Assembly: GCA_964412235.1 (NCBI GenBank)
Contig: CAYPNT010000048.1
Location: forward strand, 1 to 21,103
From: JAYZQT01 sp964412235
GTDB lineage: Bacteria; Pseudomonadota; Alphaproteobacteria; MPNO01; UBA830
Length of the DNA stretch: 21,103 bases
Direction of reading: 5' to 3'
The notes under the pieces are model-generated. The model was given only the letters and a program-made list of their open reading frames with translations. It searched no databases and was not told the DNA's origin. Below are positions 15,538-21,103 of the stretch, piece by piece; positions within the stretch are counted from its first letter, which is position 1; each line of letters begins with the position of its first letter. The position numbers and the translations under genes were made by a program.

Positions 15538-16809
15538 TTATAGTTCCATAACCTCGCGATAATATCTGTACATACCGCGTATTGCTCGCTCCGTAATAAT
15601 TGTATCAATGGGCTCGAAATCGTCACCTAAAACAGCGAGCCCCGAGTGCGGGAGTGATTTCGTAACGCCATCTTGAAGGAATTTTAGGGCTTCGTTATCT
15701 TCAATACCTAGAAAGCCCGCGGGACCGAATATGTTATTCTGACGCAGCCGGTGCTTTGTCATTTCTTCGTCATCGCCGGCCCTACCGAACACGGTCCAAA
15801 TCATCATAAATTCGTGCGGTCCTCTTGGCACGAGGAGGCGGGTATTTAGTATATTTGTTTGGCGAAGCGCCGTAAGAGTGGGGAAAATAGTTAGTACGGA
15901 TCCGGACCACTTAGAATTAAATTCAGGGACGAACTTTATGACACGTGGATCATTTAATTCCATGGTCTTTTTAAAAGCTTGCATGCTTGCCTGTTCATCT
16001 TCCGATACTTCTGGGCGACCTGCAGGCCTGCGTGATAAAAGTCCACCGTGTCGGCCCTTTGAATCTGTGGGAATATTAGTTTCATTCGATGAGACAAAAA
16101 GCCCGAAAGTAGTCAGGTATGTATGCAATAGCGTGGCGTGGTAGGGGTCTTTCAGGTTTTCCTGATAAAGTTTCCAATTACTCGGTAAAATATTTCGATG
16201 GACACCGAGTAATCTCATTTCATCACCGTCAAAAGTGGCATCAAACTCGGCAAGAATTTCTGGGCCTAAATAATCCTCAATAGACTCGGTTTCGCTGTTA
16301 GCAGTAGCAAAGATCACCCCTCCACGGCTTGTTGTCCGGAATTTTCTTAATCCGTGCTTCGATAAGTCGAAGTCTGTGGGCAGACCGCCTTTGCCCTTCA
16401 CTCCACGCCGAAAAGGAACAGCCTTTAAGTCACCTGTAAGGTCGTAGGTCCAATTATGATATGGGCAGATAAAACTTTCTGTAGATCCTCTGTATTCCCG
16501 ACAGAATTCTACCCCGCGATGAGCGCAGCGGTTTTCGAAAACATTTACCTTGCCGTCCATATCACGTGTTACAACAACGGGTAATGGTCCCATGTAAGAC
16601 CTGAAGTAATTCCCGCGATCCGGTACTTCACAATCTAACCCAACGTAATTCCAATGTTTTCCCAGGAAAATGTTTTCCAGTTCACGCTGGTAGATAGTGT
16701 CATCTGTGTATATCCAATCCGGGATTAGGGTGTCGCTTTCAGGCCATGTGAGACTTGGTTTAAGGTCACCGTCCTTCATCTCATTAATTCGTCCATTCCC
16801 GTTCATCAT
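15538..16809 (-). CDS. Rieske aromatic-ring-hydroxylating oxygenase large (alpha) subunit
   Basis: This 423-residue protein is the catalytic subunit of a Rieske nonheme-iron oxygenase. The [2Fe-2S] centre ligands are Cys95, His97, Cys115 and His118 (CAHRG and CPYHNW). The mononuclear iron site is NxxDxxHxxxxH with Asp221 as the bridging acid and His224 and His229 as ligands; Asp372 (GIEDNE) is the likely third ligand. The C-terminus ITERAIRGMYRYYREVM resembles salicylate 5-hydroxylase and anthranilate 1,2-dioxygenase large subunits, so a carboxylated aromatic substrate is plausible but not proven. The start has a GGGGA just upstream. A matching ferredoxin and reductase are not in the window and must be supplied from elsewhere. 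Confidence 0.93.
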   Translation of the reverse strand: MMNGNGRINEMKDGDLKPSLTWPESDTLIPDWIYTDDTIYQRELENIFLGKHWNYVGLDCEVPDRGNYFRSYMGPLPVVVTRDMDGKVNVFENRCAHRGVEFCREYRGSTESFICPYHNWTYDLTGDLKAVPFRRGVKGKGGLPTDFDLSKHGLRKFRTTSRGGVIFATANSETESIEDYLGPEILAEFDATFDGDEMRLLGVHRNILPSNWKLYQENLKDPYHATLLHTYLTTFGLFVSSNETNIPTDSKGRHGGLLSRRPAGRPEVSEDEQASMQAFKKTMELNDPRVIKFVPEFNSKWSGSVLTIFPTLTALRQTNILNTRLLVPRGPHEFMMIWTVFGRAGDDEEMTKHRLRQNNIFGPAGFLGIEDNEALKFLQDGVTKSLPHSGLAVLGDDFEPIDTIITERAIRGMYRYYREVMEL

Positions 16810-16920
16810 TTATCCCCGTTCTTCGGGTGGTTTTGTGTCAGTCATACGTTAGGTTGAAGGCCCTTACGTGCTAGTGCAAATAACACCTATGTTTGAGCGT
16901 TAAACTTTAGCAAATTTTAC

Positions 16921-16948
16921 CTTGAAGCACTATTTAGTGTGTTTCAAG
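16921..16948. repeat. Imperfect inverted repeat in the divergent promoter region
   Basis: The outer arms CTTGAA (16921-16926) and TTCAAG (16943-16948) and the inner arms CACTA (16928-16932) and TAGTG (16935-16939) are perfect complements around a TT centre, with small interruptions between outer and inner arms (G on one side, TGT on the other). Eleven base pairs over 28 bp is a typical size for a dimeric repressor or activator operator. It could control the oxygenase operon, the argD promoter, or both. An RNA hairpin is the alternative, but it is not followed by a T-run. Confidence 0.6.
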
Positions 16949-16983
16949 TTATTTTGTCTCGTCGTTTTGTAGTGTACGATTGA

Positions 16984-17012
16984 TTGACAGCGGGAGGCGA
17001 CCTTCACATACT
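16984..17012 (+). promoter_or_regulatory. Putative sigma-70-type promoter of the argD operon
   Basis: A perfect -35 hexamer TTGACA (16984-16989) is followed, after exactly 17 nt, by CATACT (17007-17012), which matches the -10 consensus at four of six positions. Transcription would begin near 17019, about 60 nt before the argD GTG start. The inverted repeat at 16921-16948 lies about 36 bp upstream, in activator-like position. Confidence 0.5.
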
Positions 17013-17077
17013 CGCGCTCGTTTTCTGGCCCCAGAGTGGGCTGGGCGATTGCTATGTTCCTATCAAAGGAGAGCTCG

Positions 17078-18247
17078 GTGAGCGGTTCAGTTATGCCATC
17101 TTATGGACGAACGGATGTTGCCTTCGTAAAGGGCGATGGGGTCTATTTATATACAGAGGATGACAAACGATATCTTGATTTTGGCGCTGGAATTGCCGTA
17201 ACCGCGTTGGGTCATAGCCACCCTCATCTTGTTGCTGCGCTGCGTGAGCAAACGGGACGTTTGTGGCACACCTCTAACCTATACCATATACCCCAACAAC
17301 AGCGTCTTGCTGATCGGTTGGTGGCTACTTCATTTGCGGATACGGTTTTTTTCTGCAACTCCGGTGCAGAAGCCGTTGAGGCTTCTATAAAGTTAATACG
17401 TAAATATCAAAGTACAAAGGGGAAGTCAGAACGGTATAGGTTAATATCATTCGAGGGTAGTTTCCACGGGCGAACGCTTGCAACCATTGCGGCTGGTGCA
17501 AATGAAGCCCATCGAGCGGGGTTTGGGCCCAAAATCGAAGGGTTTGATAATGTTGCCTTCGGCGATATAAAGGCCACTTTAGCTGCGGTAACTGATGAGA
17601 CCGCAGGGATAATGGTCGAGCCGGTACAGGGAGAAGGTGGTGTTCGTTTAGCCGATCCCGGGTTTCTTGGCGAACTGCGGGCGGTGGCTGACGAAAACGA
17701 TCTTCTTTTGATGTTTGACGAGGTCCAAACGGGCGTTGGTCGTACTGGTCGGTTATGGGCTCACGAGTGGCCGAATATTGTCCCCGATGTAATGTCTTCT
17801 GCAAAGGCTCTTGGTGGTGGTTTTCCCATTGGTGCGTGCCTTGCAACTAACGAGGCAGCGGCGGGCATAGTTCCCGGGACACACGGAAGTACCTTTGGGG
17901 GCAATCCGTTGGCCGCCACGTGCGCAAATGCTGTACTTGATGTGGTTCTTGAAGCCGGCTTTCTCAAACAGGTGGTTAAAACAGGTAAGTTAATAGAGCG
18001 AGAATTAAGTAAGATTGCTGCTGATTATCCTAGTGTTATCGAAGAAATTCGAGGTATCGGTATGATGTGGGGTATTAGATGTATTACCTCCAATATGGAC
18101 CTTGTTAGCAAGGCTTTTGAAAAAAATCTACTCACAGTTCCCGCCGGCGAAAATGTTGTTCGGTTTTTGCCGCCACTTATTACTCGCGAAGACCACGTCC
18201 ACGAAGCGGTCGAAATTCTGGAGTCTTCCTGTAAAGAGCTAGTGTGA
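17078..18247 (+). CDS. argD: Acetylornithine aminotransferase
   Basis: This PLP enzyme converts N-acetyl-glutamate 5-semialdehyde and glutamate to N-acetylornithine in arginine synthesis. With the GTG at 17078 it is 389 residues, and this start is preferred because AAAGGAG lies 6 nt upstream. The open frame also allows an ATG at 17054 and an upstream GTG at 17036, which lack a ribosome site. Motifs are NSGAEAVEASIK (94-105), SFHGRT (128-133), VEPVQGEGG (180-188), DEVQTGVGRTG (214-224), the PLP lysine Lys243 (SSAKALGGGF), and GSTFGGNPLA. The stop codon overlaps the argF ATG by one base (TGATG), so the two are translationally coupled. A role as succinyldiaminopimelate aminotransferase is also possible for this family. 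Confidence 0.96.
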   Translation: MSGSVMPSYGRTDVAFVKGDGVYLYTEDDKRYLDFGAGIAVTALGHSHPHLVAALREQTGRLWHTSNLYHIPQQQRLADRLVATSFADTVFFCNSGAEAVEASIKLIRKYQSTKGKSERYRLISFEGSFHGRTLATIAAGANEAHRAGFGPKIEGFDNVAFGDIKATLAAVTDETAGIMVEPVQGEGGVRLADPGFLGELRAVADENDLLLMFDEVQTGVGRTGRLWAHEWPNIVPDVMSSAKALGGGFPIGACLATNEAAAGIVPGTHGSTFGGNPLAATCANAVLDVVLEAGFLKQVVKTGKLIERELSKIAADYPSVIEEIRGIGMMWGIRCITSNMDLVSKAFEKNLLTVPAGENVVRFLPPLITREDHVHEAVEILESSCKELV

Positions 18248-19164
18248 TGGAAAACGCGAAAAGGCATTTTCTCCAGTTAAGACAAATCGCAACTGAGGAC
18301 TTGCGGCGAATTTTAGATCTCGCAATTGCTTTCAAGCATAGTACGGACCCGGAAAGACAAGAACGCCCGCTTGAGGGGCGCGTTCTTGCAATGATATTTG
18401 AAAAACCCTCTACGCGAACTCGTGTCTCATTTGAAGTTGCCATGAAACAGTTAGGCGGGTCCGTTGTTGTACTATCTCCATCTGAAATGCAAATAGGGCG
18501 GGGCGAGACAATTGCCGATACCGCGAGGGTCTTATCGCGCTATGTTGACGCAATTATGATGCGAACCTCAGAAAACCAAAAACTGGCGGAACTCGCCTCT
18601 TTTTCTCGGGTGCCTGTTATTAATGGTCTCACGGAGCATTCTCACCCCTGCCAATTGATGGCAGATATTATGACTTTCGAAGAGTTTAAGGGCGACATAA
18701 CTGGGAGGCGCGTTGCCTGGTGTGGGGACGGAAACAACATGGCTCGTACGTGGATTGAAGCGGCCGCTCGTTTCAATTTTGAAATTCGCCTGGCCTGTCC
18801 AAAGAAACTATCACCACCTGAAGATGCGATTGTTTGGGCACAAGAGGAAGGCGCAAATGTTCTAATTACCACGGATCCAAAAGAAGCTGTTGAGGGTGTT
18901 GATTGTGTTGTGACAGACACTTGGGTTTCTATGGGAGATACAGATATTCAAAATCGTCACAATCTGCTCGAGCCTTATAGAGTTGATGCCGAGTTGATGG
19001 AGTGCGCGGGGGCCGAAGCGATATTTATGCATTGCTTGCCCGCACACAGAGACGTGGAGGTGGCAGCGGATGTACTAGATGGTTCCCAGTCGGTCGTTTG
19101 GGATGAGGCTGAAAATAGGTTGCATGCCCAAAAAGGTATCCTCGCTTGGTGCCTGTCAAAATAG
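18247..19164 (+). CDS. argF: Ornithine carbamoyltransferase
   Basis: This enzyme forms citrulline from ornithine and carbamoyl phosphate. The 305-residue length is normal. The carbamoyl-phosphate loop is STRTR (55-59), HPCQ is at 133-136, the ornithine-side DTWVSMGD at 224-231, and the catalytic HCLPAHR at 262-268. The start used is the ATG overlapping the argD stop; an in-frame GTG one codon earlier is unlikely. It is the second gene of the arg operon and is followed by hslO after a single base. Confidence 0.97.
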   Translation: MENAKRHFLQLRQIATEDLRRILDLAIAFKHSTDPERQERPLEGRVLAMIFEKPSTRTRVSFEVAMKQLGGSVVVLSPSEMQIGRGETIADTARVLSRYVDAIMMRTSENQKLAELASFSRVPVINGLTEHSHPCQLMADIMTFEEFKGDITGRRVAWCGDGNNMARTWIEAAARFNFEIRLACPKKLSPPEDAIVWAQEEGANVLITTDPKEAVEGVDCVVTDTWVSMGDTDIQNRHNLLEPYRVDAELMECAGAEAIFMHCLPAHRDVEVAADVLDGSQSVVWDEAENRLHAQKGILAWCLSK

Positions 19165-19165
19165 G

Positions 19166-20098
19166 ATGGTAGACGGTTCTATCGTCCGGCCGAAAGGTGG
19201 AGATTTTGTACAACCGTTTCAGTTGGAAACCGGTGTTGCTCGCGGTCGTATAGCGCGGCTCGGTTCGGCAGCACAGGGTGTTTTAAGTGCCCGTAAATAT
19301 CCCGACGGCGTTGCCTTTCTTTTATCCGAGATGATGGCGCTTTCGGCACTTGTTGTAGGTTTATTTAAATTTGATGGGGTTTTGTCTCTTCAGGCTAAGG
19401 GGGATGGCCCTGTTAGCCTAATTCTCGTTGACCTAACTAGTGAAGGGGGACTGCGAGGATTTGCCCAATTTGACCCGCAAATTAGGGCTGAGCCTACGGT
19501 GCCTCTGGATCCGATACCGCATTTTCTTGGGAAAGGATATCTTGCGTTTACAATCGATCAGGGACCTACAACTGATCGTTATCAGGGAATAGTTGAGCTT
19601 GCTGGCAAAACCCTATCCGATTGTGCACATCATTACTTTAGGGAGTCAGATCAGCTGGAAGTTGCTGTAAAAATTACAGCCGAGAAAACCGTTAATAACA
19701 ATTGGCGCTCTGGTGGTCTGCTAATACAAAAAATGCCACCCGGTGGACGACCCTTGGAGGCGGGAGAGTCGGATAATACAGATTTTCAGGAAAATTGGGG
19801 CCGCACAGTTGTATTTGCAAACAGCGTCAAGGACGAAGAGTTATTGGATGATGGCCTCCATCCCCACGACCTGTTATTGCGTTTGTTCCGGAGGGACGGT
19901 GTTCGTGTTTTCGACCCATTATTCCTAGAAAGTCGTTGTCGATGTTCTAATAATCGGGTGGAAACGATGCTCAAATCCTTTCCGAAAGAGGAGATTGAGG
20001 CGTTGAAAGTGGGTGGAATCGTTACCATTACATGTGAGTTCTGCGGAATGGATTATAAATTTGAGGAAAGAAAAATAGACCGAATATATAAGATTTGA
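19166..20098 (+). CDS. hslO: Redox-regulated holdase chaperone Hsp33
   Basis: Hsp33 is a cytosolic ATP-independent chaperone switched on by oxidation. The C-terminal zinc/redox switch is intact: Cys258 and Cys260 (CxC) and Cys290 and Cys293 (CEFC). With the ATG at 19166, one base after the argF stop, the protein has 310 residues. An open frame extends further upstream inside argF, but that part does not resemble Hsp33, whereas QPFQLETGVARGRIARLG (16-33) does. The argD-argF-hslO order is common in alphaproteobacteria and has no obvious functional link between arginine synthesis and Hsp33. Confidence 0.95.
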   Translation: MVDGSIVRPKGGDFVQPFQLETGVARGRIARLGSAAQGVLSARKYPDGVAFLLSEMMALSALVVGLFKFDGVLSLQAKGDGPVSLILVDLTSEGGLRGFAQFDPQIRAEPTVPLDPIPHFLGKGYLAFTIDQGPTTDRYQGIVELAGKTLSDCAHHYFRESDQLEVAVKITAEKTVNNNWRSGGLLIQKMPPGGRPLEAGESDNTDFQENWGRTVVFANSVKDEELLDDGLHPHDLLLRLFRRDGVRVFDPLFLESRCRCSNNRVETMLKSFPKEEIEALKVGGIVTITCEFCGMDYKFEERKIDRIYKI

Positions 20099-20153
20099 TT
20101 ACAGAAGTTAGTGAAAACGGGTATTGTCCGAAAAACTCCGTATTGGAGGTCAA

Positions 20154-20756
20154 ATGGTGTTTGTAAATCAAAAACTGGTAGTCCTTTTTTTGTTTTTTCT
20201 TTCAATTAGTGTTGGTTGTAGCACACCGGTGCAGCAATCTACCTTCCCCAATATTTCGTTTGCACACCTTCCACCGATTGGTCTCAACGTCGCACGAATA
20301 GAGGTGGAAAATCGCTATGTGATGCCCGCCAGTAAACCTCACATAGAGTATAAGTTGCCCATTTCCCTTGCCGCCACAGCGTCCAATTGGGGCAGAGATA
20401 GGCTCAAAGCGGTTGGAAAATCGGGAGTTGTACGTGTCATAATCCGTCAGGCTAGCTTTATCGAGGTGCCACTTGAGCAATACCCCGGGATAAAAGGTGT
20501 TTTTACTCGAGACCAGTCACAGCGCTATGACGCGGTTATCGATATTCTAATAGAGCTAAGAGACGCGACCGGTAAGGTCCGAGTGACTGCCGAATCTGTT
20601 GGTTCGAGGTCGCGCTCGGTATCCGAAGATGTTTCACTGGCCAAAACTGAAAAGATCTGGTTTCAGATGATCGAAGAGTTGATGTTTGATTTAAATAAAT
20701 CGCTAGAACGACAAATAAACAGGCATATGCGAGAGTGGCTTAAAACTAAGCCCTAA
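20154..20756 (+). CDS. Predicted lipoprotein of unknown function
   Basis: This 200-residue protein starts at an ATG with TTGGAGG 4 nt upstream; a longer in-frame start at 20124 lacks such a site. Residues 1-21 form a lipoprotein signal (hydrophobic VVLFLFFLSIS, then VGC) with Cys22 as the likely lipidation site; the residue at -3 is Ser rather than the preferred Leu. The rest is soluble, with IELRDATGKVRVTAESVGSR and a basic helical C-terminus (KSLERQINRHMREWLK). I recognise no family. It follows hslO after 55 bp and may share its transcript. A cell-envelope role is inferred only from the signal peptide. Confidence 0.8.
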   Translation: MVFVNQKLVVLFLFFLSISVGCSTPVQQSTFPNISFAHLPPIGLNVARIEVENRYVMPASKPHIEYKLPISLAATASNWGRDRLKAVGKSGVVRVIIRQASFIEVPLEQYPGIKGVFTRDQSQRYDAVIDILIELRDATGKVRVTAESVGSRSRSVSEDVSLAKTEKIWFQMIEELMFDLNKSLERQINRHMREWLKTKP

Positions 20757-20835
20757 TTGACTAAAAAAGTGATCGGGAGTTTGATTTCTGCCTTTGCACA
20801 GTAAAGAGAAAGTTGTGAGTCTCCTGGCAATTTAT

Positions 20836-21103
20836 CTACGAATTTCCGGTCAAGGATATTTCGACTAATTGATTCAGAAAACCTAGACACTTCGATAACT
20901 GATCGAGAGATATAAATTCATCCGGCTGATGTGCTTGCGAAATATCTCCAGGACCAATGACCACGGCCGGTATGCTTGCTTGGGAATATAAACTAGCCTC
21001 AGTCACATAAGAGACGGCGCCCGCGTCGTTTAATCCCGTAACTTTGCGCGTGAGTTCTTCTGCGAAAGAATTGGGTTGATCAAAAGGCGGTACCAGAATC
21101 TCT
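20836..21103 (-). CDS. argE: C-terminal end of acetylornithine deacetylase (M20 family), partial
   Basis: The last 88 residues of a minus-strand gene that runs off the right edge are readable, ending at TAG (20836-20838). The sequence contains SYVTEASLYSQASIPAVVIG and PGDISQAHQPDEFI, the conserved C-terminal part of ArgE-type zinc peptidases in which the His of QAH contributes to the metal site or substrate binding. ArgE hydrolyses N-acetylornithine to ornithine, the substrate of the ArgF encoded here, which fits an arginine cluster on both strands. Succinyl-diaminopimelate desuccinylase (DapE) is the closest alternative, but the context favours ArgE. Confidence 0.85.
   Translation of the reverse strand, partial: EILVPPFDQPNSFAEELTRKVTGLNDAGAVSYVTEASLYSQASIPAVVIGPGDISQAHQPDEFISLDQLSKCLGFLNQLVEISLTGNS

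Larger units (their letters stand above)
16810..17077. promoter_or_regulatory. Divergent region between the Rieske oxygenase operon and the argD operon
   Basis: This 268-bp non-coding stretch separates the catabolic run (minus) from the arginine operon (plus). It carries a large inverted repeat at 16921-16948 and a sigma-70-like promoter for argD at 16984-17012, both listed separately. A candidate minus-strand promoter for the oxygenase operon is TTGCTA (16908-16913) and CATAGG (16886-16891), with a 16-nt spacer; this one is weak. Confidence 0.5.

Noticed and set aside
17385..17846. Antisense open frame of 153 codons within argD
   Set aside because: Low-complexity composition rich in Gln, His and Pro, no ribosome site, and fully inside a well-supported gene. 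Other long antisense frames in the window were rejected for the same reasons.
19079..19165. Upstream extension of the hslO frame into argF
   Set aside because: The added residues do not resemble Hsp33 and merely read argF in another frame. The ATG at 19166 follows the argF stop directly.

Overview
The window looks like a chromosomal segment of a free-living, probably marine, alphaproteobacterium of moderate GC content. The lineage is inferred from the gene order argD-argF-hslO, the style of the proteins, and a tRNA 3' end of alphaproteobacterial type at the left edge. No mobile-element gene, CRISPR array, rRNA or phage gene is visible.

Layout. Bases 1-18 are the 3' end of a tRNA gene (probably tRNA-Arg) on the + strand. 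From 232 to 16809 lies an accessory catabolic region. It opens with a MetE C-terminal-type methyltransferase (+), then a small HupE/UreJ-like membrane protein and an alpha/beta hydrolase of the 2,6-dihydropseudooxynicotine hydrolase type (both -). Next comes a + block of three genes: a TauD-type dioxygenase, a ChrR-type cupin and an NTF2-like protein. A collinear run of ten minus-strand genes (16809 down to 4906) follows: Rieske oxygenase alpha and beta subunits, an ABM-like small protein, a KstD-like FAD oxidoreductase, formate-tetrahydrofolate ligase, an MFS transporter, an SDR dehydrogenase, an EamA exporter, a molybdenum hydroxylase large subunit (CoxL form II-like) and CoxG. Bases 17078-20756 carry a core operon on the + strand: argD, argF, hslO and a lipoprotein. 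The C-terminal end of argE converges on it from the right edge.

How the genes may work together. The accessory block has the parts list of a pathway for an aromatic or N-heterocyclic compound: uptake (MFS), ring or side-chain oxygenation (Rieske alpha-beta, TauD, cupin), dehydrogenation (SDR, FAD enzyme), hydroxylation with water (molybdenum hydroxylase), C-C or ester hydrolysis (alpha/beta hydrolase), and C1 handling (formate-THF ligase, MetE-like methyltransferase). The substrate cannot be read from the sequence. Several partner subunits are absent from the window: ferredoxin and reductase for the Rieske enzyme, and the FeS and FAD subunits for the molybdenum enzyme. No transcription factor gene is visible either.

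The strongest regulatory signals are in the divergent region 16810-17077: a large inverted repeat and a good sigma-70-like promoter for argD. I did not find a clearly new biological system. The most unusual points are the incomplete set of oxidoreductase subunits, the C1 genes embedded in a catabolic cluster, and the tRNA-adjacent position of the accessory block.
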